A stretch of DNA of 64,000 nucleotides, from NCBI GenBank assembly GCA_037179515.1, contig JAXCGZ010001915.1, positions 109,501-173,500 on the forward strand, in the 5' to 3' direction. This stretch comes from Halocaridina rubra. Its lineage: Eukaryota > Arthropoda > Malacostraca > Decapoda > Atyidae. Of the stretch, positions 11,374 through 22,044 are shown in pieces (within the stretch, counting starts at the first letter, position 1; each line of letters begins with the position of its first letter). Below the pieces are notes generated by a model that saw only the letters and a list, made by a program, of their open reading frames with translations, was not told where the DNA came from and did no database searches. Made by a program: the position numbers and the translations under genes.

Positions 11374-11785
11374 TTGCTTATTCCTTTCATTTGCACCATA
11401 ACCGCAGTTACTGCCGCATTTGCTCTTAAGCAGGCACGACTGCCATTCTGTATTACCAGTATTTTATGGACTGTTTTGCAACATTTTGCTGCTGTTGCAC
11501 TTGATTTTGTTGCTTATTCCTTTCATTTGCACCATAACCGCAGGTACTGCTGCGTATTGCTGTTAAGAAGGCACGATTGCCATTCTGTATTACCAGTGTT
11601 TCATTCACTGTTTTGCAACATTTTGCTGCTGTTGCACTTGATTGTGTTGCTCATTCCTTTCATTTGCACCATAACCGCAGGTACTGCCACGTATTGCTGT
11701 TAAGCAGGCACGACTGCCATCCTGTATTACCAGTGTTTCATGCACTGTTTTTGGAACATTTTGCTGCTGTTGCACTTGATTGTAT
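11374..11785 (+). repeat. Three 137-bp tandem repeats in F leader
   Basis: Units start at 11374, 11510 and 11647, with periods of 136 and 137 bp. Each opens TTGCTTATTCCTTTCATTTG or a close variant and ends near TTGCTGCTGTTGCACTTGAT. A weaker, partial unit precedes them at about 11300. The period is not a multiple of three, so the short frames across it are not protein repeats. The array sits between primer-binding site and gag start, where leader or packaging signals would be. Confidence 0.85.
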
Positions 11786-11966
11786 TTTGAGTCACTTTTA
11801 TGGTGAGGTTTTGAGATCACTTTTACATTTAAGTTTGAACTGTGGTGTTGAATTTTTTTCTCTCCTTGGTGTTGTGTGGTTCTTTCATTTTTTTCTACTA
11901 TTGTAGAGATTTGTTTTTTTTGTGGTTGATTTTGGCACTTCGTTATTGACTGCTTAGGAAACCACC

Positions 11967-12450
11967 ATGGAATCCAGGCAGTCACAGGAAACAAACATGG
12001 ACACCATCGAAACATTCGATGAAGGAGCGTTACCTGGACATAATGATTGTTATGGGTGAGAGATGCAGTTTTTCCCCAAGACAGAAGCCCTACGAATGGG
12101 CTCATGAGAAGATGGTTGAATGCCGAGATAAGCTGGAGAAGAGAGCAAGTGACGAGACACAAGCACAATGCAAACATGAGCTTGCGCTTGCTCGGCTTCG
12201 AGTGGGAATCCCAGACAGTGGTCATTCATCCGGAAATAGAGATTACAAGAACGGGAAGCACAAGGGCCCCTCACAGAACTCACATCGTTCAGCACATCCT
12301 CCTCACACTCCTAAGCCTTATTACGGCCATGCACCCACACTCAAGAAGGATGACTCAATAAGACCTAAGCCTCAGCAGTTCAGAGGCAAGGGCCATTACT
12401 CTGCTAAACCTTCCCAGGGTTTTCAGCCAAACTCTAAGAGCAAACTCTAA
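11967..12450 (+). pseudogene. Degenerate gag of element F
   Basis: The likely start is the ATG at 11967-11969 in a strong CCACCATGG context (MESRQSQETNMDTIETF). That frame stops at 12057 and the reading continues one frame over to 12450, with a charged helical part (KMVECRDKLEKRASDETQAQCKHELALARLR) and then a His/Pro/Lys-rich tail. No capsid homology region or zinc knuckle is visible, and about 160 residues is short for a gag, so an internal deletion is likely. It is called gag because of its position between leader and protease. Confidence 0.5.
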
Positions 12451-12517
12451 GAGCCACCACACACCCTCTCACAGCAGTGGCCCACATAGCCATCTGGCCA
12501 CTCACTCAGCCCATGTT

Positions 12518-12916
12518 GTGGAAACAAGGCCAGAAAGGGCCACCGAGGATAACGCCAAGGAACCACCATACAAACTTACCAATGGGGAATTCATCGAACA
12601 TGATGATCTGGAAATGATCCCAAAATGCCTAGAAACCATAAATGGTGTGGAAGCTGAGATAGCCCTTGACAAAGGGGCCAATGGCATACTTGTTGATGAG
12701 AGATTCGTCAGGGATGAAGACATTACCGGCAAAGTCGTTCGTGTGCGGGTTGCTGAAGGAACACCCCAAATACGACGCTGCTGTGTCATTGACCTGGATT
12801 GCAAATACTACAAGGAAAAAGCCCCAGCTGTGGCAATGATTAGGCTTATGTACCTTGTCTTGCTGGGTCGTGCACTAAAACCTAGTTCCTATTTTCCATG
12901 CCGACCTCTACCATAA
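12518..12916 (+). pseudogene. Aspartic protease of element F, active site altered
   Basis: The frame has the shape of a Gypsy protease. ALDKGANGILVDERFV near residues 52-67 matches the usual DTGA-x-x-x-[LI]V start, and DITGKVVRVRVAEG and a YYKEKAPAVAMIRLMYLVLLG flap/C-terminal strand follow. The catalytic Asp is present but DTG reads DKG, which should abolish activity. It lies directly upstream of the integrase, in a different frame. The lineage resembles vertebrate-type Gypsy proteases that have a TGK motif after the core. Confidence 0.65.
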
Positions 12917-14271
12917 GGACATTTCTCGTTATAACTTCCCTCGGGGGAAGTCACATGAAGCCATTTCAGCAGCAACTCCTGGCCTCGATGCCAAGAACTT
13001 GGACGATTCTCCGACTGACTCCGTTGAGTCTGCTGCAGTTAGTACACGTAATGTGGAACACGGAGTTTCCCCCTCCCTTACCAGATGATGCACCTCTAGA
13101 GCCATTGAAGTCCCGTCCAGACTTTGCCAAATTGCAGCAAGATTGCCCCAGCCTCAAACGCTGGATGCAGCAGGCCACCGAGGGAAGGACCTTCACTATG
13201 AGAGGAGGAGGCCAGATCACTTATGCCCTTGAAGATGGAGTACTTCGTAGGCATGTGACTAAAGATGGCCACACCTTTAAACAGTTGGTGGTGCCCGCTT
13301 CATTGTGCTGCCAGGCTATGTATGTGACACACCATTTACCTCTGAGTGGACACAGAGGCAAAGCAAAAACTCGGCACGTTCTTCAGAAGGCTTTTGCATG
13401 GCCAAACATGTACGCCAAGGTAGACAGATATGTAGGCTCCTGCCCTGTCTGTCAAGCCACTTCAACAGCACCGGTACCAAAAGTTCCCATGGGGATAACT
13501 AAGCTCTCAACGGAGCCATTTTCCAAGGTCACTATTGACATATTAGGTCCTATTAATGCAGCTTCGTCCACGGAGAAACAGTTCCTCCTTGTATACGTCT
13601 ACCTGGCAACAAGGTACCAAGATGCAGTGCCACTGTCTTCTATCACGACTAAAGCAGTCGCTCATGCCCTATTTGAAATCTGCTCCAGGGTTGGCTTTCC
13701 TGAGCAGGTCACTTCTGACAATGGAAGTCAGTTTACAAGTAGGCACTTTGAGGCTTTCTGTAACCTTTTAGAAATGAAGCCCATTCGTACGAGTGTCTAT
13801 CATGCCCAATCAAATGGAGCATGCGAACGCTATAATGGGACATTGAAGCGATGTTTGCGTAAGCTAGTGATAGACATACCTAGGCAGTGGGACAAGTACG
13901 TCCCTGCTTCACATTTCTCCTTCATAGACACGCCGAATGACACTACTGGATACTCGCCTTTCGAGCTGATTTATGGTCATAAGGTCAGAGGCCCAGTGGA
14001 ATTCTTGGCAGAATGTTGGGATTCACCTACCATCGAAGATGACGATAGGGACGTCCATGAGTATATTTTGAAGTTTTCGTCTCACCTCAAAAAGGCTTGG
14101 AAAACTGCACAATTAGCCATTAAGGGTCACCAGCAGACTGCCAAGCTCCTCTTTGACAAGCGTGCCCGGCGTCGTGCCCTGACACCCGGAGACCGAGCTC
14201 TGTTACTTCCAACAGATACTCGCAAGCTAATGCTACGCTGGAAAGGACCATACACTGTGGTACACCGGTGA
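12898..14271 (+). CDS. Integrase of element F, Gypsy type, upstream of RT
   Basis: This is the longest open frame in F, 457 residues. A pre-integrase module (LKSRPDFAKLQQDCPSL, then DGVLRRHV and QLVVPASL) leads into the HHCC zinc domain: HHLPLSGH, then CPVC near residues 140-185. The catalytic core shows TIDILGP (D), TSDNGSQF (D) and SNGACERYNGTLK (E) near residues 210, 275 and 310. The C-terminal GPY/F-type module MLRWKGPYTVV ends at the stop; after a frameshift the sequence continues YHINQLKLY, the normal end of that module. The reading starts at an internal Met; the true polyprotein runs in from the protease. The domain would insert the DNA copy into the genome. It lies before the RT, not after RNase H as in ordinary Gypsy elements. 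Confidence 0.88.
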   Translation: MPTSTIRTFLVITSLGGSHMKPFQQQLLASMPRTWTILRLTPLSLLQLVHVMWNTEFPPPLPDDAPLEPLKSRPDFAKLQQDCPSLKRWMQQATEGRTFTMRGGGQITYALEDGVLRRHVTKDGHTFKQLVVPASLCCQAMYVTHHLPLSGHRGKAKTRHVLQKAFAWPNMYAKVDRYVGSCPVCQATSTAPVPKVPMGITKLSTEPFSKVTIDILGPINAASSTEKQFLLVYVYLATRYQDAVPLSSITTKAVAHALFEICSRVGFPEQVTSDNGSQFTSRHFEAFCNLLEMKPIRTSVYHAQSNGACERYNGTLKRCLRKLVIDIPRQWDKYVPASHFSFIDTPNDTTGYSPFELIYGHKVRGPVEFLAECWDSPTIEDDDRDVHEYILKFSSHLKKAWKTAQLAIKGHQQTAKLLFDKRARRRALTPGDRALLLPTDTRKLMLRWKGPYTVVHR

Positions 14272-14640
14272 CCCCTGACAATTATGTGCTAAATGTTGAT
14301 GGCAATAACTGAAATACCACATTAACCAGCTGAAGCTGTATTGTGAGGACCCGGAGGCCCACAGGGATCCTGCGCTGGCACTCTCAGCAACCCCTATAGA
14401 TGCCCTCAGCATCAACAGAACCTCCGAGGCTGCAGCAACACAGGTGCTCCATTATAGCCACCCCTTACCTCCTATATTGGAATACTCCATCCTTGCAGTG
14501 GAGACAGACTTACGGGAATGGAGTTTTTCAGAATAAGCCCCTCTGGCCGCAGCCACTGCCCTCGCAATTGAAGACATAAGCTTAGCTTTTGATGATGGTA
14601 AGGATCCTGCCATTCCCACACACCGAAAGGAAAGTGTGAG
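14272..14640 (+). other. Integrase to RT linker of element F
   Basis: After the frameshift at the end of the integrase frame, the sequence still reads as protein: the end of the GPY/F module, then an acidic linker including EDPEAHRDPALALSATPID and DISLAFDDGKDPAIP. A stop at about 14534 and a frame change break it. The readable linker shows that integrase and RT belong to one polyprotein and were not brought together by a separate insertion. Confidence 0.65.
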
Positions 14641-16065
14641 TAATTACATTATTAACTCCAGACTGCAACCGAGTCAAAGGGAAGAGCTGAATAAGCTATT
14701 ACAGGACTACGAGAATGTCTTCAACAACCTCCCAGGCATTACCGCTACCCTTGAGCATCATGTCAGATTGACTGACCCAGAGCCATTTCGGCATTCCAGC
14801 AGTCCGTAAGGCTGAAGGAAGATCTTGACACTTGGGTCCGCCTCGGAATAGTTGAAAAGAGCATTTCACCTTGGTGTTCGCCGTTACTGGCAGTGCGTAA
14901 GCAAGATGGCAGTCACAGGTTCTGCCTTGACTGTCGTAAGCTTAACTCCCGTACCATCTTTGATGGAGAGCCCATTGCTGACGCCGAGCATATTTTCTCG
15001 TTGCTCCCCCAAGCCCGTCACCTGTCCAAGTTGGATCTGGCCAGTAGATTACGGCAAGTCCCGCTGAGCGAGACTACCAAGCCTCTAACAGCTTTTTCCA
15101 CAGGATATGGTCTATACCAGTTCAGGGTCATGCCTTTTGGTATGGTAAATGCCCCTGGCTGCTTCAGCACACTCATGAGGATAGTACTACAGGATCTCGA
15201 CAATGTTTCATGCTTTATAGACGACATCCTGGTGCATTCTCAGGATTGATCATCGCACCTCGAGACTCTCTGCAGAGTTCTTACTCGTCTGAACCAGCGT
15301 GGACTTCATTTAAAGCCTTCCAAATGTGAGATTAGTTTCACACAATTGCAGTATCTCGGCCACGTGGTAGGAGAAGAAGTTATGTCCCCTTTACATGACA
15401 GGGTACAAGCTATTAAGGATATGGAGAAACCTGCTACTGTCACTCAACTGAGATCATTTCTGGGTATTGTTGGCTACTACTAATGGTTCATTCCACACTT
15501 TAATACTATTGCTACCCCTTTGCAGCAAATGACCTCCTCAGAGCAAGGTAAAACCTCCCCTGTCCAATGGACAGATGAAGCAGAGAGAGCATTTTTCAAG
15601 CTCCGAGAAGCATTGGCGGGTGAGCCAGTATTACAACTGGTAAACCCTGATTTTCCATTTATCTTGCAGACCAACACCTCAGACAAAGGCCTGGGTGCTG
15701 TGCTCTTGCAAGCCCGATCAGACAACTCAGCAAAAGTAGCTCCAGTGTGATATACAAGCCGCAGGCTTCGCCCTGCAGAGCGAAATTACTCCACCGTAGA
15801 GAAGGAACCTCTAGCTGCATATTGGGTCATAAAGAAATTTGAAATCCATCTGTATGGCCAACATTTTACACTGAGAACCGACCACCGACCTCTACTATAT
15901 TTACAGACTGCAGACAAGCTAAATCCTTGCCTGGAAAGGTGGGCTCTTTACCTGAATCTTTTTAAAGTCACTGCCCAACATGTTCATGGCAAGGACAATG
16001 ACCTTGCTGATCTACTAAGTCGACGGTCGTTACCCTCAAATGAGGAAGCTGGTGTTGTGTGGTAA
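14641..16065 (+). pseudogene. Reverse transcriptase and RNase H of element F
   Basis: The part starts with LQPSQREELNKLLQDYENVF and EHHVRLTD, the usual lead-in of Gypsy RT. The fingers and palm read SPWCSPLLAVRKQDGSHRFCLDCRKLN, SKLDLASRLRQVPL (motif A), YQFRVMPFGMVNAPGCF and CFIDDILVHSQD (motif C, FIDD). From 14893 to 16065 one frame holds with three nonsense codons at 15247-15249 (TGA), 15481-15483 (TAA) and 15748-15750 (TGA). RNase H follows: LQTNTSDKGLGAVLLQ, YSTVEKEPLAAYW and LRTDHRPL, ending HVHGKDNDLADLLSRR. The stop TAA at 16063-16065 comes shortly after RNase H, so nothing of pol lies downstream. A frameshift near 14780-14800 breaks the N-terminal part. Confidence 0.88.
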
Positions 16066-16690
16066 AGATTACTTCTCTAATGCGTTGTATATTTTTTATG
16101 TTTATCTTTTATGTCTTTAATACTGTACTGTACTTGTTTAGTTTAGCGTACAAACGTTATTCCTATTGGAAGACGAAAAAGATGAGGAATATTTCTTTGA
16201 TCGTAGTTTTATATTTCCCTTTGTGGGACTCTGAAAGCCAAAGCATGGCGGAAACATTTTTAGTTTAGTGTTGAATAGCTGAAACTGTTTTAAATCCAGT
16301 CGCCAATGTTAATGACGACTTGGTTCATATTTTACATTTGCGCATACTGCATTTTTTTTATATTATACTATTGCCTTATTGCATGTGAAGAATTCTTAAA
16401 CTTAAATATTGATATTCACTGATATCTAATTGTGATTTTAATTTTCTTTAAATTTGAATTTGATCACATTTCTTTTATGTTTTGCATGTCATTTAATGTT
16501 TTGTTTATAAAACTTGTTCATTTTTCCTATTAGTATGATATGTTCCAGTGGTGGATCCAATTCTTATTGTTCATTTGTTCTTTTCCATGAGAAGGATATC
16601 TCATCCCTCATAATAACATTGAAGTCACTGTAACTTCCTCTGTTCTTTTTTCACCTTTTGTAGTAGAATTTTGCTAAATCAATATTCTCT
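16066..16690 (+). other. 3' untranslated region of element F
   Basis: About 625 bp of AT-rich sequence between the pol stop and the polypurine tract. There is no envelope-like frame; the one short frame at 16059-16268 shows no family features. Confidence 0.5.
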
Positions 16691-16702
16691 AGAAAGGGCC
16701 TT
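16691..16702 (+). promoter_or_regulatory. Polypurine tract of element F
   Basis: AGAAAGGG lies four bases before the 3' LTR start, the expected place for plus-strand primer formation. It is short and followed by CCTT, so the call depends mainly on position. Confidence 0.55.
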
Positions 16703-18768
16703 TTTGACAGAGTGTTTCGCTCAAAGTCACCAGAGGCTGTTAGATGCCTTATTAGTCAATTTAGTAACTTAACTCTCATTTTTCTAACTTTTGCAGATTA
16801 TGATTATTTGCAATTTCTATTTTAGCTTATAGCTAATTTTAAATATACCTTATTTACTATTCTTGTGCGTGTAGAAGCAGAGTCCTGATATAAAGGCTGC
16901 TCCTACTTTTCCACCTTTTCAGTGAACCTATCAGATATGTTTTCTTTACAATTTTCTTATGATAAAATAGCTCTTGCTGATAATTATTTTTTATAAATTT
17001 TACCTTGCTGTTATGTCATTAACCTGTGTAGATATATATTAGTAGCTTCTTTATTATTTGAGTACTTAAATTCCGTCTCCTACAATGCAAAGAATGTTCT
17101 AAAGATTGTTTACCAGTAACCTAACTTTCCATTATTATTCTCATTTTATTTTATTTGCTTCCACTTGTTGCACCTAAAATACTGTCTCTCCCTTGCATCT
17201 CTGCTATAATTGCCTGCCAAGGACCACCACTAAAGTAGTCCTTAAATGATATAAGAGCCAGTTACTGCTCTAGAAATATATCCTACAGATGACATCACCA
17301 GGAGGGACATTGAAGCGTCCTGATTTGGCGGCCAAACATCCCAGAGGCAGCATCTCGCCTCAGCAGTCAAGTTATTTCAAACCTTATTTACGTGGCATCT
17401 TCACAGGAATTCATCTGGCACAAACAAGGTGAGGGATAGTGTATGGTAAAACTCGTGGGTCAAGCAAATATGTTTTTCGAGAATTAGTTACATTCATTAT
17501 GGGTTAAATCCTACTATTTTTTTCTCAGATACCATTCCTATACAAACGAAATTTTGTAGATTACCTAACTGGAATCTCACTTGCCAAAGTTAATCCCTTA
17601 ACCTGGAAATTACAGCTGATATACATTGCTAAGAAGTTTCTTTTCATTGAATGTGATAAACGAAAATCTCTTCCTCTGAAGACTGGTTATGAGCTCGTAA
17701 AAATCTATCCCTTCTCCTAATAAATTCTAATTTCATTTCACCCTTTTCTATCATTGTAAATAAAGTGTTTTACGTCAAAAACTCGTGAATAAAGCTATTT
17801 GCTATATAAATAGCAAATAATTATTCATTTAACTAACGTGTTAAACTGCATATAATTAAAAGGTAATTTGACCCTGTTGGCTCTGCAAATATTTCCTGTT
17901 AACCACAATCTAATGAACGCATACAGTATATATCTTGCTAATTCTTCATATGTTGGGGATAAAGTTTTTTGAGTTGTAAGTTGCAAATACTTCAAAAGAT
18001 GGTTCTGCACCCTCTATTTCATTGCAAACAGTTCTTGATAACCAAAAGTGAATGAATACTGTATTTATCTCGTAGATTCTTCCTTTATCATAAATAGAGT
18101 GTTTTACCATATTAATTGCAAATCAGTAATAAGCATTGCAACTTTTGTGGTTGCCCACAATTTAAGGAATGCATACAGTACTGTATTTGTCTTGCTTAGT
18201 CTTTGTTTATTTTGAATAAATTGTTTTCCTTTAATACCAGCAAAGAATTAATGGTTTTGTATGCTATTATGGTAGCTTAAATATTTCTGGTTAGCTGTAA
18301 CTAACCAATATATATTCATCCAGTAGAATAATATTGAAAACTCATTATATGTGTGCACATGCTTTCAGTCTCCCATTATTAACAGTGTGTCATTTCTGTT
18401 TTTGCAATTGCAGTGTCCTCTATTCTACTCTGCCTGTGTGACAGAGGTAATCGTCGATTTGAGGCCAAAGTCTTGGCATACATCTGTGGTGCCTGGAAAC
18501 GAAATCGTGCTCACCACCTCCGGGATTTGAGGCAGCATTTCATAAAATTTAATTTAAGAAATTTAATTCAATTCTTTTAATGTCATTGCATTTCCAAAAT
18601 TAAAAGAAAGTTGAATTCTGAGTTTCATTTAACCGAGTAGTGGTATACAGGTGGGGTGTCCAAGTACATATATCTGTCCTGTCTGTTTGTGAGCTCTTAA
18701 CAGAGCTCAGTACTTTAAGTCCCCTTAGTAAAACAGAATCTTAATAACAACTCTCCATTCCCCCAACA
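16703..18768 (+). repeat. 3' LTR of element F
   Basis: This is 2,066 bp, aligned end to end with 8484-10571 and ending CCCCCAACA. The first bases read TTTGACAG against TGTGACAG in the 5' LTR, so the canonical TG start has mutated. It is followed at once by the target duplication ACATC and then by the polypyrimidine strand of element G. Confidence 0.9.
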
Positions 18769-18773
18769 ACATC

Positions 18774-18785
18774 TTTCCCCCTTCA
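18774..18785 (-). promoter_or_regulatory. Polypurine tract of element G
   Basis: The minus strand reads GAAGGGGGAAAG next to the LTR border that element F interrupted. Without F it would touch the LTR at 8481 directly. The purine run and its position match a polypurine tract. Confidence 0.75.
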
Positions 18786-18988
18786 GAGCAAAATTAAATC
18801 TGTGTTACCTCCTTCAAGGCTAACAAAGGAAAAGAAAGAAAGAAAAAACACAAAAAGTAAACTTATTACAAGTCAAACCGGGAAGGCGACTTACTATACC
18901 TTCCTGACCTAGTAATAACATACTGGGGTTCCCCATTATTCTCCCATTCTGGACTCGTCCCTTCCTCCATGACTAAGGTGTCACTCTC

Positions 18989-20300
18989 CTATGCAGGTGT
19001 AGGAAGTATTGATTGCTCAGACATCCCCACAGGTGTGGTGAGTCTACTATAACTCTTAGAGCTAGTATCAAAACCCATAGGTAAAAACTTGATGTGCCTT
19101 CTGTTTCTTACCATGTAAGATTTATTCCCAACTTGTGACCCTACCTTAGTGGAATTTCTTTCCCATTTACTTACGCCATCAGATTTCAGGAGAAGTGGTG
19201 ATTCCACTCCTACTAGAGGCAATGCCCTGGCTCCATGATGCTGTCTTAACTATGGGCCAATGTCAACCTTCATCCTAGCATCACTTCCAGCCACTTTCTG
19301 CAAGTCTGGCCATCGGGGAATCAACTTGGACTTGATCATAGGTAGCCTTGTCCTATTCTGCCTGCCCATCAACAATTGAGCTGGAGAACATCCTGTAGTA
19401 GCTGGTGAAGAACCCCTGTATGTCATTAATGCCAAAATAACATCATCTTTGCATAATAGTCTCTTTGCAGTCTGCACTGTCCTCTAAGCACATTCATTCT
19501 CTTGGGGGAAATGAAGGTTTGAAGTACAATGTTGAAACCTATAATCTAATGCAAAATGCCGGAAAGCTGTGGACCCAAACTGCGGCCCATTGTCCGACTC
19601 CATTACCTTCGGGATACCAAACTTGGCGAATATATTTTTCAGCTTCCCTATAATAAATGATGATGTAGATTAATTTAAATATACTATCTCTATCCATCTA
19701 CTATAAAAGTCTATTACTATTAAATATGCCTTCCCTTTGTATGAAGAAATATTGGCTCCTATTTTCAACCAGGGCCTTTTATGCAACACTGTTGGCCTGA
19801 GAGGTTCTGCTCTTTGTTGCTGACTATTCTATAGACAAAATGAGCAATTATCAATCCACCATTTCAGATCTGAACCCAGATTAGGCCACCATACTGAATC
19901 CTGAGCTCTTTTCCTACATATATTTAGACATAACTGTCGCTCTGAGTGACTCCTCTGCAACGTTTCCTTATGCAAAGATTCTGGAATGACTATCCTATCA
20001 TAATACAGCATCAAGCCTCCCTCCACCAACTTAGATAACTCCTGGCCACCCAGTACTTACACAAACCTGCATCATTTCCGGCAGACTCTGGCCAACCCTC
20101 TAATACAAAGCTGATTACTAAACATAAGTCCTTGTCCTTGGCTTGTTCTTCCTTAATCCTCTGTAACTGGTTGCTTGTCACTGGCAAATTTCCTACTATG
20201 CCACCTACAAAACCTTCCACTCCTGCTTCCAATGAAACTTATATCTGACTACTATTCTCACCCGGAGCCCATGACGAGGCATCCGCCACTTCCATGAATT
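18989..20300 (-). pseudogene. Integrase of element G
   Basis: The zinc domain is at 20029-19829 (HKETLQRSHSERQLCLN, WWPNLGSDL, then CSFC). The core reads YLIVIDFYSRWIEIVYL near 19720-19670 (first D) and MESDNGPQFGSTAF near 19600-19560 (second D). The E position near 19480 reads ENECA-stop-RTVQTAKRLL, so the Glu motif is destroyed or shifted. MTYRGSSPATTGCSPAQLLMGRQNRTRLP follows, and the C-terminal module KSYMVRNRRHIKFLP at 19222-18989. Several frame changes are needed. The RRNRRH ending is typical of metazoan Mag-like and K02A2.6-like Gypsy integrases. Confidence 0.78.
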
Positions 20301-20700
20301 TTCCTGGCATATACTAAACTACCAATGAAAATCTTGCCAATTTCATTAGCATCTGTTGGCATCTAACTGGTGCTAAATGCAACTCCTTGGAATTTAATAG
20401 TGGTATCAATGGTGTATGGTCGGTCTCCAAAGGAAAAGAGACTTATCAGACACTGCTGAAACCTTTCACACACCCACGTGGCTGCGAGGCACTCTTTCTC
20501 AATATGGGTCCACTTTTGTTCTGTATCGCACAGCAATCTTGAACAAAATGCTAAAGACCTCCATACATTGTTATATCTCTGCATTAACACTCGTCCTAAT
20601 CTGTTTGAGCTGGCATCTGTAGAAACCTTAGTAGGTCTACTGGAATCAAAATAACATAGAACTGGAGCCAAAGTCAAAATATTCTTCAAGGCTTGAAATA
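20301..20700 (-). pseudogene. RNase H of element G
   Basis: The frame 20689-20363 begins APVLCYFDSSRPTKVSTDASSNRLGRVLMQ, where TDASS carries the first catalytic Asp. It continues to QKWTHIEKECLAATWVCERFQQ with the Glu of the active site. The usual DHRPL strand after it is only a shifted-frame remnant near 20430. It lies between RT and integrase. Confidence 0.78.
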
Positions 20701-21550
20701 CCTTCTCTTAATCTTGTTCCCAAACCCAAGCATTTTCTGTAGACAAAAGGAGGGTAAGCAGTTGAATGACATCCTGTAACCTTGGCAGATACCTAGCCAA
20801 AAAATTTGACCATACCCAATAGTCTTCTTAACTCTTGTACATCTGAAGGTCTAGCCATGTTTAAAATTGCCTTTACTTTCTCTGGATTCCTTCCACACTA
20901 ATGATGTGCACGAGAAATTCTATTTGCTTTTACTTTAACAAACAGTTCTCTTCATTTAGTTTCCATCCTGACCTCTAAATTACATCTATAACATTTCTTA
21001 GGATTTTATCATGCTCCTCTTCTGAGCCTCCAAATACCACTATGTCATCCAAAAAGCATTCCACTCCTGGTAACCCGCTTAACAATGCTGTCATTTTCCA
21101 CTGGAATATCTCTAGGGCAACACAAATACTCATCGGTAATCTCTTATATTTGTACCTACCCATGGGGGTCATAAATATAGTGAAATCTCTGGATGCCTCA
21201 TCTAATGGTATCTGGTAAAACCCTGATTTCGCATCTAATTTAGAAAAAAAAAGCAGCCCCTCTAAATTTACTAGCAACATTATCAAATACAGGAATTCAA
21301 AAAATCTCTCTTTTCAAATACTTTTTAAGCTATCTGTAGTCCACACGCACTCTAACCTCCAAAGGCACTGCCTTAGGTTTCACCACTGGTACCATGGGAC
21401 TGACCCATTCTGTAGGGTGCATTACCATCTCAATGATGTTAGACTTCTCAAGATTGCTTAGATTCTCTTTAACAGCAGATACCAACGGTTTAGCCACTGA
21501 CCTAGCACAACTTACTCTGAATGGTATGGCCTCCTGTCTTTAACATAAAC
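20701..21550 (-). pseudogene. Reverse transcriptase of element G
   Basis: The fingers near 21440-21340 read MVMHPTEWVSPMVPVVKPKAVPLEVRVRVDYR. The palm at 21286-20975 reads FFSKLDAKSGFYQIPLDEASRDF (motif A), MGRYKYKRLPM, and ECFLDDIVVFGGSEEEHD (motif C, FLDD). The thumb continues toward 20700 with breaks. The region is frameshifted between fingers and palm. Confidence 0.82.
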
Positions 21551-21799
21551 TCACTGGCTCGGTCTTCCACCTCCCAAAGTAAAAAAGTTATTTTTTCTCC
21601 TCGATACTGCCCATAAAAACCTATGATTTGCAGGTCCAATGCAAATTATCTGATTTGCTCTTTGGGCTCAACATGTACATTCTGTCATACAACTTCTTAC
21701 TCTTATCCTCTACTAAGCTACAAAACACCCATATAATTTTTACTTGACCTGCAGGAGAGAACAGTTTCCTGTCTGCTTTATTCAAATCTTCAAATCAAA

Positions 21800-21960
21800 A
21801 AATGGCTCTTACTCTCTGATAGGTGCTGTAATCTATAATGGTTACATCATCTCCCATATCCATCTCAAAGTCCACTGCCTGGCCCCCCAACCTTAGTGCG
21901 ACTCTTAGTGGGTCTGACCCTGACACCACATCCCCAGCCAATTCTACCAAAAATTCTTGA
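21800..21960 (-). pseudogene. Protease remnant of element G
   Basis: The minus strand reads GGQAVDFEMDMGDDVTIIDYSTYQ. This aligns with the Gypsy protease start in which DTG is followed by A-x-V-x-I-I. Here DTG has become DMG, so the Asp is kept and the Thr lost. It lies between the gag knuckle and the RT, as expected. Confidence 0.6.
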
Positions 21961-22044
21961 GCACACTCTAGCTCTTCTCTTCACAAGTGGAATCTGATTG
22001 ATGACTCTTATTCACTGCATCCACCTTACTATCAGTACCTTAAC

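Larger units (their letters stand above)
8484..18768 (+). mobile_element. LTR retrotransposon F, Gypsy-type with Gmr1-like domain order
   Basis: This is a structurally complete 10,285-bp element. LTRs at 8484-10571 and 16703-18768 flank a 6.1-kb interior with primer-binding site, degenerate gag, protease, integrase, then RT and RNase H, then a polypurine tract. A 5-bp target duplication, ACATC, sits at 8479-8483 and 18769-18773. Removing the element and one duplication rejoins element G seamlessly at its LTR/polypurine-tract border. The pol order is protease-integrase-RT-RNase H although all domains are Gypsy type. Pol has frameshifts and nonsense codons, so the copy is inactive as written. 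A third, truncated LTR of the family lies at 29713-31312. Confidence 0.9.

Noticed and set aside
11371..11906. Open frames across the F leader repeats as a repeat protein
   Set aside because: The repeat period of 136-137 bp is not a multiple of three and the frames change between units; the residues are low-complexity and hydrophobic.
16059..16268. An envelope-like protein after pol of element F
   Set aside because: The frame has only 69 residues and hydrophobic, AT-driven composition, with no signal peptide or family motif.
8484..18768. Element F as a Ty1/Copia retrotransposon because integrase precedes RT
   Set aside because: The RT (FIDD, MPFGMVNAPGCF), the RNase H end and the GPY/F integrase module are Gypsy type; only the order is Copia-like.
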